Assembly: GCA_945981915.1 (NCBI GenBank)
Contig: CAMFRJ010000094.1
Span: forward strand, 1 to 5,865
Direction of reading: 5' to 3'
Length of the DNA: 5,865 bases
Source of the DNA: an uncultured Erysipelotrichaceae bacterium
Lineage (GTDB): Bacteria; Bacillota_I; Bacilli_A; Erysipelotrichales; Coprobacillaceae
The notes under the pieces were generated by a model that was not told the origin of the DNA, did not search any database, and was given only the letters and a program-made list of their open reading frames with translations. Each line of letters opens with the position of its first letter. Position 1 is the stretch's first letter. Below are positions 1 to 5,865 of this stretch, one piece after another. The position numbers were made by a program, and so were the translations under genes.

Positions 1-3
1 CTA

Positions 4-32
4 TTTTATATAGGATAAAAATAATGTATAAT
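4..32 (+). promoter_or_regulatory. Candidate promoter upstream of the nucleoside transporter ATPase gene
   Basis: A perfect TATAAT -10 hexamer lies at 27-32. The only hexamer at 17-base spacing is TTTTAT at 4-9, which is a poor match to TTGACA. If the -10 is used, transcription would start near 39-40 and leave a 5' leader of about 17 bases, just enough for the Shine-Dalgarno and too short for a riboswitch. The same eight bases, TGTATAAT, occur in the promoter at 3711-3718. Against this call, AT-rich DNA produces TATAAT by chance, and this ATPase gene is usually cotranscribed from a promoter upstream of a binding-lipoprotein gene. This could therefore be an internal promoter or no promoter at all. 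Confidence 0.4.
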
Positions 33-41
33 TATAGCAAT

Positions 42-47
42 AGGAGG
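42..47 (+). promoter_or_regulatory. Ribosome binding site of the ATPase gene
   Basis: AGGAGG, a perfect core Shine-Dalgarno, lies 9 bases before the ATG at 57. It supports that start over any internal methionine. Confidence 0.85.
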
Positions 48-56
48 AAATATTGA

Positions 57-1589
57 ATGACATATGCTATAGAAATGTTAAATATTACAAAAGAATTTCC
101 TGGGATCAAAGCTAACGATAATGTGACCTTACAAGTCAAACAAGGTGAAATTCATGCGTTGCTTGGTGAAAATGGTGCTGGGAAATCTACTTTAATGTCA
201 ATCTTATTTGGTTTATATCAACCAGATGAAGGTGAAATTAAGATTAATGGACAAACTGTACAGATCAATGATCCTAATGATGCTAATAAATATAATATTG
301 GTATGGTGCATCAACATTTTAAATTGGTACATAATTTTACTGTATTGGAAAATATTATTTTAGGTATGGAAGATACAAAGAATGGTATGATTCAAAAAGA
401 CAAAGCAAGAGAAAAAGTTTTAAGTTTGTCTAAGAAATATAAATTGAATATCGATCCTGATGCTCTTATCAGTGATATAACAGTAGGGATGCAACAAAGA
501 GTAGAAATTTTAAAGATGCTTTTTAGAGACAATAATATTCTTATTTTTGATGAACCTACTGCTGTTTTGACTCCTCAAGAAATTGAGGAATTGATGTTGA
601 TCATGAAAGATCTGATTAAAGAGGGAAAATCAATTATTTTTATTACTCATAAACTCAATGAAATAAAAGCTGTAGCTCATCGTTGTACAATCTTAAGAAA
701 AGGAAAATATATTCAAACAGTTGATGTTGCTTCCACACCTGTGGAAACACTTTCTGAATTGATGGTTGGCAGAAAGGTGAATTTCATCGTAGAAAAAAAT
801 AAACCACAGATAGGTGAGACTGTCTTAGAAGTCAAAAACTTATGTTATAAACCACCACGTGCTTCAAAAAATGTTTTAAATGACGTTTCTTTTCAAGTTA
901 GAAGAGGCGAAATTGTTTGTATTGCTGGTATTGATGGTAATGGACAATCTGAATTAGTCTATGCTTTAGCAGGACTTATTAAAAATGATTCAGGACAGAT
1001 TCTTTTAAAAGGTGATGATATTACAAATTTACCGATTAGAAAACGAAGTTTAAAAGGAATTTCTCACATTCCTGAAGATAGACATAAACATGGTTTGATC
1101 TTAGATTATAATTTAGCTGAAAATTTTATTTTAAAAAGATATTTTGATTCAAAATATCAAAAACATGGTTTTATTGATTTTGATAAAATGTATCAAAATG
1201 CAGATCTATTGATTGGAAAATATGATGTACGTTCTGGTGAAGGTGCGAAATCTATCACAAGAGGGATGTCTGGCGGTAATCAACAAAAAGCTATTATCGC
1301 TAGAGAAATAGAAGAAAATGCTGATTTACTTATTGCAGTTCAACCGACGAGAGGATTAGATGTTGGTGCAATTGAATTTATTCATAAACAACTTGTTTCT
1401 CAACGAGATAATAATAAAGCTGTATTATTGGTTTCTTTAGAACTTGATGAGGTTATGAATGTTTCTGATAGAATCTTAGTGATGTATGAAGGAGAACTCG
1501 TAGGAAATTTAGATCCAAAAGAAATTGATGAAAAAGAATTAGGACTTTATATGTCAGGAAGTAAGAGAGGTGAAGGTTATGAAAAATAA
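57..1589 (+). CDS. nupO: Nucleoside ABC importer, duplicated ATP-binding protein (NupO/YufO-like)
   Basis: A 510-residue cytoplasmic ATPase with two fused ABC domains that would power a BMP-type nucleoside importer. Domain 1 (about residues 5-240) is complete: Walker A GENGAGKST at 37-45, Q-loop Gln86, Walker B ILIFDEP at 161-167 with catalytic Glu166, and switch His198. Its signature is degenerate (VGMQQ, 143-147). Domain 2 (about 255-500) has a good signature, MSGGNQQ at 404-410, but a broken Walker A (GIDGNGQSE, 291-299, with Gln297 in place of Lys), VQP at 428-430 instead of DEP, and Leu461 where the switch His should be. In a head-to-tail arrangement this gives one competent and one dead ATP site. 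The length and this asymmetry are typical of the sugar/nucleoside ATPases related to RbsA. The nucleoside assignment rests on the partner permeases; a CUT2-type sugar importer is the alternative and less likely. The gene overlaps the next by 11 bases. Confidence 0.95.
   Translation: MTYAIEMLNITKEFPGIKANDNVTLQVKQGEIHALLGENGAGKSTLMSILFGLYQPDEGEIKINGQTVQINDPNDANKYNIGMVHQHFKLVHNFTVLENIILGMEDTKNGMIQKDKAREKVLSLSKKYKLNIDPDALISDITVGMQQRVEILKMLFRDNNILIFDEPTAVLTPQEIEELMLIMKDLIKEGKSIIFITHKLNEIKAVAHRCTILRKGKYIQTVDVASTPVETLSELMVGRKVNFIVEKNKPQIGETVLEVKNLCYKPPRASKNVLNDVSFQVRRGEIVCIAGIDGNGQSELVYALAGLIKNDSGQILLKGDDITNLPIRKRSLKGISHIPEDRHKHGLILDYNLAENFILKRYFDSKYQKHGFIDFDKMYQNADLLIGKYDVRSGEGAKSITRGMSGGNQQKAIIAREIEENADLLIAVQPTRGLDVGAIEFIHKQLVSQRDNNKAVLLVSLELDEVMNVSDRILVMYEGELVGNLDPKEIDEKELGLYMSGSKRGEGYEK
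1566..1573 (+). promoter_or_regulatory. Ribosome binding site that decides the first permease start
   Basis: AGAGGTGA closely matches the extended anti-Shine-Dalgarno complement AGGAGGTGA and ends 5 bases before the ATG at 1579. An in-frame GTG at 1570 lies inside this site. That GTG has only a weaker AGGAAG (1556-1561) upstream of it, so the ATG is preferred. The site sits within the 3' end of the ATPase gene, which implies coupled translation. Confidence 0.7.
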
Positions 1590-2670
1590 AGAATCAACAA
1601 AAAATCTTTTAGCCTCTTTGATTGCGATTATTATTGGGCTTTTGATTGGGTTTGTTATTATCTTGATTGCCAATCCTAGCCAAGCATTAAAGGCAATGGG
1701 TATCTTGATGAGTGGTGGATTTTATAAAGGATTAAGAAGTACTGGACAAGTTCTTTATTCAGCTATTCCTATTATGATGACAGGCTTGTCGGTAGCGTTT
1801 GCATTTAAATGCGGTAATTTTAATATCGGAACGACTGGACAATATACAGTTGGTGGTTTTGTTGCTTTATTACTTTCAAATACATTATATGGATCTGTTC
1901 CAGATTCTGTACTTTGGATTATTTGTTTGGTTGCAGCAGGACTTGCTGGTGCTTTATGGGCATTTATTCCTGGTCTCTTAAAAGCATATCGTAATGTTAA
2001 TATCGTTATTTCTGGAATTATGTTTAATTATATTGGTATGTTATTAGTCATTGAAGGTGTAAAAGCATTTATCTATGATGCCGCAGGAGCTCGTTCCGAA
2101 GTTTCTGCAATATCTTTACCAAAATTTGGTTTAGATAAAATATTTAGAGGTTCTGATGTGAATGGTGGTATTATTATAGCCATTGCATTATGTGTATTGG
2201 CCTACATTATTTTAAACAAAACAACATTTGGATATGAATTAAAGGCTTGTGGTTATAATCCAGATGCTAGTAAATATGCAGGTATGTCTGAAAAGAAAAT
2301 TGTTATTATTTCAATGCTAATTGCAGGTTTTTTCTCAGGTATTGGTGGTGGCCTCGTTTACATAGCTGGTACAGGACGTGCTTTTACAACGGCAGAAGTT
2401 TTACTGCCTGAAGGTTTTAATGGTATCCCCGTAGCATTGCTTGGTATGAATAGTCCTTTAGGTTGTATCTTAGCTGCATTATTTGTTTCATATATTAATG
2501 TTGGTGGCAATTATATGCAGGCTTGCAATATTCCAGTAGAAATTATTGATGTCATTTCTGCTGTCATTATATATTTTAGCTCTTTTGCATTGATGATCAA
2601 ACTTTATTTAGAACGCTATCACAAAACTAAATCTAATCAAATAAAAAATGAAAAAGGAGGGCAAGAGTAA
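1579..2670 (+). CDS. nupP: Nucleoside ABC importer permease, larger subunit (NupP/YufP-like)
   Basis: An integral membrane protein of 363 residues in the branched-chain amino acid/ribose-type permease fold (BPD_transp_2). It should pair with the next gene's product to form the translocation channel for nucleosides. Hydrophobic stretches lie at about residues 11-31, 60-78, 88-104, 112-130, 142-160, 196-213, 241-262, 282-306 and 324-342, roughly eight to ten membrane spans. Family-like features are FNIGTTGQ (81-88), the cytoplasmic loop YELKACGYNPDASKYAG (219-235), which probably contacts the ATPase, the glycine-rich AGFFSGIGGGL (249-259), and GFNGIPVALLG (279-289). The tail is charged and hydrophilic. 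The ATG at 1579 was chosen on its ribosome binding site; a GTG at 1570 would add three residues (MKV). The start overlaps the ATPase gene, and the stop overlaps the next start by one base (TAATG). Confidence 0.93.
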   Translation: MKNKESTKNLLASLIAIIIGLLIGFVIILIANPSQALKAMGILMSGGFYKGLRSTGQVLYSAIPIMMTGLSVAFAFKCGNFNIGTTGQYTVGGFVALLLSNTLYGSVPDSVLWIICLVAAGLAGALWAFIPGLLKAYRNVNIVISGIMFNYIGMLLVIEGVKAFIYDAAGARSEVSAISLPKFGLDKIFRGSDVNGGIIIAIALCVLAYIILNKTTFGYELKACGYNPDASKYAGMSEKKIVIISMLIAGFFSGIGGGLVYIAGTGRAFTTAEVLLPEGFNGIPVALLGMNSPLGCILAALFVSYINVGGNYMQACNIPVEIIDVISAVIIYFSSFALMIKLYLERYHKTKSNQIKNEKGGQE

Positions 2671-3635
2671 TGAATATAATTGTTAATACATTAAATCAGA
2701 CATTAGTCTTTGCAATTCCTTTATTAATTGTAGCTTTGGGCGGCATGTTTAGTGAACGAAGTGGTGTCATTAATATTGCATTAGAAGGGATCATGATTGG
2801 CGGAGCCTTTGTTGGTGTATTTTTCATATATTTAATGGAGACAAATGGGGTTGCCATGAATCCACAATTACTTTTAGTTCTTGCTTTACTAATTGCTGGT
2901 CTCTTTGGAGCGTTATTTAGTTTATTACACGCCTTTGCAGCAATCAATTTAAAAGCAGATCAGACTATTTCAGGAACTGCGATCAATATGTTAGCACCTG
3001 GATTAGGATTGTTTTTAGCAAAATTAATCTTCAATGGTAATTCTAGTGTACCATTTGAAAATTTATTTAGAATTCATGAGATTCCAGTATTATCGCAGAT
3101 TCCTTTTATTGGACCTATCTTATTTAAAGGAGTCTATATAACGACATATTTAGGTATTGCGATTTTAATTATATCAGCTATCTTCTTATATAAAACAAAA
3201 TCTGGATTAAGATTGCGTGCCTGTGGAGAAAATCCTCAAGCAGCTGATGCAGCTGGTATTAACGTATACAAATATCGTTATATTGGTGTTTTACTTTCAG
3301 GATTTTTAGGTGGCATGGGTGGTCTCATTTATATTATTCCGATTTCATCTGTCTTTAATAGTGATGTTGGTGGATATGGTTTCTTGGCTTTAGCTATCTT
3401 AATATTTGGAAATTGGCAACCATATCGTATTGCCGCCGCTTCCTTATTCTTTGGTATCATGAAGACATTAGCTTATACTTATACAACGATTCCTGTTCTC
3501 ATATCATTAGGTTTACCTAGTGTTGTTTATAAGTTGATTCCTTATATAGCAACATTAATACTTTTAGCGTTTACATCTAAGAATTCAGCAGCTCCAAAAG
3601 CTTCTGGAATTCCTTATGATAAATCAAAACGATAA
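2670..3635 (+). CDS. nupQ: Nucleoside ABC importer permease, smaller subunit (NupQ/YufQ-like)
   Basis: A 321-residue membrane protein and the second half of the permease heterodimer. Its N-terminus has the conserved stretch FSERSGVINIALEGIMIGGAF (27-47), strongly characteristic of the nucleoside-importer branch of BPD_transp_2. The loop LRLRACGENPQAADAAG (180-196) and the glycine-rich LSGFLGGMGGLIY (209-221) mirror the equivalent segments of the larger permease, showing that the two subunits are paralogues. Hydrophobic spans lie at about residues 10-25, 37-55, 66-88, 104-120, 157-174, 203-224, 236-262 and 285-302. AGGAGGG at 2655-2661 stands 8 bases before the ATG, whose A is the last base of the previous stop codon, so translation is probably coupled. 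The TAA stop is followed directly by an in-frame TGA (3636-3638). This is the last gene before the terminator. Confidence 0.94.
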   Translation: MNIIVNTLNQTLVFAIPLLIVALGGMFSERSGVINIALEGIMIGGAFVGVFFIYLMETNGVAMNPQLLLVLALLIAGLFGALFSLLHAFAAINLKADQTISGTAINMLAPGLGLFLAKLIFNGNSSVPFENLFRIHEIPVLSQIPFIGPILFKGVYITTYLGIAILIISAIFLYKTKSGLRLRACGENPQAADAAGINVYKYRYIGVLLSGFLGGMGGLIYIIPISSVFNSDVGGYGFLALAILIFGNWQPYRIAAASLFFGIMKTLAYTYTTIPVLISLGLPSVVYKLIPYIATLILLAFTSKNSAAPKASGIPYDKSKR

Positions 3636-3642
3636 TGAACTG

Positions 3643-3699
3643 AAATTGACAGAGTTTTTGATTTTGATAAAGACTTTGTCAATTTTTATTTTTTATTTT
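3643..3699 (+). terminator. Intrinsic terminator of the nucleoside importer operon
   Basis: The arms at 3643-3659 and 3669-3685 form a 17-pair stem with no mismatch. Two pairs are G-U wobbles (3652/3676 and 3656/3672). The loop is the 9 bases at 3660-3668. The stem runs into a T-rich tail at 3683-3699 (five T, A, six T, A, four T). It begins 8 bases after the permease stop. There is no matching T-tract on the other strand, so it should work in the + direction only. The stem is AT-rich, so termination may be less than complete, but the geometry is typical. Confidence 0.88.
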
Positions 3700-3718
3700 C
3701 TGGAGAAAAGTGTATAAT
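3690..3718 (+). promoter_or_regulatory. Candidate promoter of the M16 peptidase gene pair
   Basis: A perfect TATAAT lies at 3713-3718, 25 bases before the ATG at 3744. No good -35 is visible: at the usual spacing the DNA is the T-run of the terminator (TTTTAT at 3691-3696, 16-base spacer). Predicted initiation near 3725 gives a leader of about 18 bases. The position just after a terminator and before a new gene pair makes a promoter here plausible despite the weak -35. Confidence 0.55.
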
Positions 3719-3732
3719 AAGTAAGTCAAGTT

Positions 3733-3739
3733 AAGGAGG
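3733..3739 (+). promoter_or_regulatory. Ribosome binding site of the first M16 gene
   Basis: AAGGAGG is a strong Shine-Dalgarno but ends only 4 bases before the ATG at 3744, slightly closer than usual. The next in-frame ATG is codon 7 and has no Shine-Dalgarno of its own, so 3744 is the best start. Confidence 0.8.
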
Positions 3740-3743
3740 ATAT

Positions 3744-5006
3744 ATGAAAAAATATTTTAAGATGAAGGGATATCATCTTTATTTGATCCCTACAGATAAG
3801 TTTAAAAATATAACAATTTCACTAAAATTACAAAATAATTTAGATAAAGAAACTGTTTCTAAAAGGACACTTCTCTCTTTTATGCTAACTGGAGGAACAA
3901 AGGAATATCCTTCAACACAACAGTTATCTCAACATTTAGAGAATTTATATGGAATGAAATTTGGGACAAGTGTATCAACCAAAGGGAAAAGTCATATCAT
4001 TAATGTGAACTCTGTTTGTATTAATGAAGAATATCTACCATATCAAGAAGATCTTTTAAGTCAACAAATTCAATTATTAAATGATATTTTTAACCGTCCT
4101 CATGTCGTAAATGGTGCTTTTCATGAGAAAATATTTAAAATGAAGAAAAAAGAATTAAAAGATCGCATTATTTCAAATCAAGATGACAAATTCAATTATA
4201 GTTTAGAAAAACTTTTCGAATATTTTGGAAGAGGCCAGTCACTAGGAATTAGTACGTTTGGATATCTTAATGATATTGATCAAATCACAAATGAGGAATT
4301 ATATGATTATTTTTTAAATTGCTTAAAAAATGATAAGAAATATATTTATGTCGTTGGTAAAATTGATGAATCTATTGTATCATTATTTGATCAATATTTA
4401 TCTTTTCCTGAAAATGAGCAACAATTTGAAACAGTTTATAATTTAAAAAATAACAGAACATACATCAATGAGATCATTGAAAAACAAGATGTCACACAGG
4501 CAAAATTAAATATAGGTTATGAAATTGATGCTAATTTTGTTTCAGATAATCATTTTTCTTTTGCTCTATTTAACACAATATTTGGAGCTGTCAGCCAATC
4601 AAAACTATTCAAAGTTGTCAGAGAAAAAGAATCTCTTTGTTATTATATATCATCAAGTTATGATGCTTTTAATGGTGTTTTAGTCATTACTGCTGGTATT
4701 GAAAGTAAAGACTATGAAAAGGTAAAGCTATTAATTCAAGAACAACTAGAAAATATGCAACAAGGGAAATTTTCTCAAAAGGATATTGAAGTTGCTAAAT
4801 TAGCATTAAAAAACGCATTCATGAAAACGAAAGATGAACCAATTAGTCAAATATCGCTTTTATTTAATAGAAATATTACTAACAAAGAAGAAACAGATGA
4901 ACAATATCTAGAAAAAATGATGGCAGTAACGAAAGAAGATATTATCAAGGTCTGCCAAAACATTAAATTAGATACCATATTTTTACTTAAAGGGAGAGAT
5001 GAGTAA
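3744..5006 (+). CDS. ymfF: M16-family peptidase-like protein lacking the zinc site (YmfF-like)
   Basis: A 420-residue protein with the two-lobed M16 (pitrilysin/insulinase) architecture and no signal peptide or membrane segment, so probably cytoplasmic. Where active members have HxxEH, this protein reads TLLSFMLTGGT (42-52): the two His and the catalytic Glu are replaced by Thr42, Phe46 and Ser45. The distal zinc-binding Glu also appears lost, with Ser144 at the likely position. The C-terminal lobe keeps the M16 Arg/Tyr motif in LFKVVREKESLCYYISSS (288-305), with Arg293 and Tyr300. Loss of the metal site with retention of Arg/Tyr is the hallmark of the non-catalytic partner in heterodimeric M16B enzymes such as mitochondrial processing peptidase alpha. 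The length is normal for YmfF. The natural substrate is unknown. Its stop overlaps the next start by one base (TAATG), supporting coupled synthesis of two partners. Confidence 0.9.
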   Translation: MKKYFKMKGYHLYLIPTDKFKNITISLKLQNNLDKETVSKRTLLSFMLTGGTKEYPSTQQLSQHLENLYGMKFGTSVSTKGKSHIINVNSVCINEEYLPYQEDLLSQQIQLLNDIFNRPHVVNGAFHEKIFKMKKKELKDRIISNQDDKFNYSLEKLFEYFGRGQSLGISTFGYLNDIDQITNEELYDYFLNCLKNDKKYIYVVGKIDESIVSLFDQYLSFPENEQQFETVYNLKNNRTYINEIIEKQDVTQAKLNIGYEIDANFVSDNHFSFALFNTIFGAVSQSKLFKVVREKESLCYYISSSYDAFNGVLVITAGIESKDYEKVKLLIQEQLENMQQGKFSQKDIEVAKLALKNAFMKTKDEPISQISLLFNRNITNKEETDEQYLEKMMAVTKEDIIKVCQNIKLDTIFLLKGRDE

Positions 5007-5818
5007 TGGAAAAGATATATTATCAAACCTTAAAAGAAACTTTATATTATGAAAAAATGGAAAATGGTTTAGAGGTTTACTTATTACCTAAATATGGTTT
5101 TGAAAAAACATATGGTTTGTTTTCTACATGTTTTGGCTCAATTGATACTTCTTTTGTCCCATTAGGACAAAATGAAATGATCAAAGTTGAAGATGGAATT
5201 GCTCACTTTTTAGAACATAAGATGTTTGATATGAAAGATGGGGATGCTTCTGATAAATTTGCTTCACTTGGAGCTAGTAGTAATGCCTTTACGTCTTCAA
5301 GTCGGACAGCCTATTTGTTTTCTACGACTTCTCACGAAGAAGAGTGCGTTGAGTTATTATTGGATTTTGTTCAAAGTCTTGATATTACAGATGAAAGTGT
5401 AGAAAAAGAAAAAGGAATCATTTGTCAAGAAATAAAAATGTATGATGATGATCCCGATTGGCGTGTCTATTTTGGCTCTATTGAAAATTTATATCATAAT
5501 CATCCAGTAAAAGTTGATATTGCTGGAACTTGTGATTCAGTAAATCGTATTTATAAAGATATGTTAGAATTGTGTTATCAAACATTTTATCATCCAAGTA
5601 ACATGATGTTATTTGTTGTTGGAAATATTGATCCAGATAAGATGATTTCAATTATAAAACACAATCAAAATTGTAAAACATTTCAAAATGCCAATATCAT
5701 TGAAAGAAAAGTTTATGATGAACCACGCAGTGTTGCAGTTAAAGAAAAGTTTGATGTGATGCAAGTGGAAATGAATAAATTAATTCTTTCCATTAAGATC
5801 AATGATATATTTAATGAT
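5006..5818 (+). CDS. ymfH: M16-family zinc metallopeptidase (YmfH-like), 3' end missing
   Basis: The catalytic member of the M16 pair. The first 271 residues are genomic. Family members are about 430 residues long, so roughly the last third, including the C-terminal lobe, is missing. The inverted zinc motif HFLEH is at 67-71 (zinc ligands His67 and His71, catalytic Glu70). The likely third ligand is Glu142 in EKEKGIICQEIKMYDDDP (133-150), with Glu135 seven residues before it, as in mitochondrial processing peptidase beta. No signal peptide is seen. The ATG shares its A with the previous stop and is preceded by AAGGGAGAG (4990-4998). The frame stays open to a TGA at 5837-5839, but codons from 5819 on are sequencing adapter. 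The apparent C-terminal LSLIHI is therefore artificial, and a 277-residue product should not be recorded as complete. Confidence 0.92.
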
Positions 5819-5865
5819 CTGTCTCTTATACACATCTGACGCTGCCGACGATATGCAGTGTGTAG
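5819..5865. other. Illumina Nextera adapter read-through (sequencing contamination)
   Basis: The final 47 bases match a Nextera library end piece by piece. 5819-5837 is CTGTCTCTTATACACATCT, the 19-base Tn5 mosaic end. 5838-5851 is GACGCTGCCGACGA, the reverse complement of the rest of the Read 1 transposon adapter. 5852-5859 is TATGCAGT, the reverse complement of the i5 index ACTGCATA (S506/N506 in Illumina kits). 5860-5865 is GTGTAG, the start of the P5 complement. The order and spacing are exactly those produced when a read runs through a short insert. The local GC content also jumps. The genomic sequence should be taken to end at 5818; one or two bases there could coincide with the adapter by chance. 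Confidence 0.98.

Noticed and set aside
27..36. Perfect 10-base palindrome TATAATTATA overlapping the first -10 box, as an operator
   Set aside because: It is short and purely A/T in an AT-rich region, with no second copy before the other operon, so chance is the simpler explanation.
1799..1981. A 60-codon + strand frame inside the first permease gene
   Set aside because: It lies wholly within the permease in another frame, encodes a hydrophobic low-complexity peptide as expected from shifted membrane-protein codons, and shows no family features.
2696..2947. An 83-codon - strand frame opposite the second permease gene
   Set aside because: It is antisense to a strongly recognisable permease, and its composition mirrors the codons of that gene. 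No domain and no supporting context.
3636..3743. A riboswitch or small RNA in the gap between the two operons
   Set aside because: The only structure is a simple terminator hairpin with a T-tract. The remaining bases are accounted for by a promoter and a ribosome binding site.
3744..5006. The missing HxxEH motif as gene decay or sequencing error
   Set aside because: The frame is intact at full length, the Arg/Tyr motif is kept, and lack of the zinc site is the known state of YmfF-type partners encoded next to an active M16 gene.
1..5818. An undescribed defence, mobile or biosynthetic system
   Set aside because: All five genes belong to recognisable families, and there are no repeats, arrays, integrase or toxin-like genes. 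The non-genomic tail explains the only anomalous stretch.
5819..5839. The 19-base mosaic end read as the end of a natural Tn5/IS50-type transposon
   Set aside because: It is followed at once by synthetic adapter, index and P5 sequence, which a natural element would not have. There is also no transposase gene and no target duplication in the window.

Overview
The window is a 5.9 kb piece of an AT-rich, low-GC Firmicutes-type chromosome. Supporting signs are A/T-ending codons, strong AGGAGG-like ribosome binding sites, tightly packed same-strand genes and TAA stops on all four complete genes. Tryptophan is encoded by TGG in the permeases and the last gene, and no gene needs TGA as a sense codon, so the standard bacterial code fits and a Mollicute with a reassigned TGA is unlikely. 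A gut-type Bacilli/Erysipelotrichia-like lineage would fit, but the sequence alone does not settle it.

Layout, all on the + strand. (1) 1-56: a short leader with a candidate -10 box and a strong Shine-Dalgarno. (2) 57-3635: three overlapping genes for the cytoplasmic and membrane parts of a BMP-family nucleoside ABC importer: a duplicated ATPase (NupO/YufO-like) and two unequal permeases (NupP/YufP-like and NupQ/YufQ-like). The extracellular BMP-family binding lipoprotein that such importers need is not in the window and is expected just upstream. (3) 3636-3743: a 108-base gap with a convincing intrinsic terminator followed at once by a new promoter. (4) 3744-5818: two overlapping M16-family peptidase-like genes of the YmfF/YmfH type. 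The first lacks the HxxEH zinc site but keeps the Arg/Tyr pair of the C-terminal domain. The second has HFLEH and is cut off by the end of the contig. (5) 5819-5865: not genomic DNA. It is Illumina Nextera transposase adapter read-through: the 19-base mosaic end, the rest of the Read 1 adapter, an 8-base i5 index and the first bases of the P5 complement.

Functionally, the first unit imports nucleosides for purine/pyrimidine salvage. The second unit probably makes a two-protein metallopeptidase whose substrate is unknown. I see no undescribed system here. Both operons belong to families known from Firmicutes. The most consequential observation is the adapter contamination, which gives the last reading frame a false stop codon and six artificial residues.
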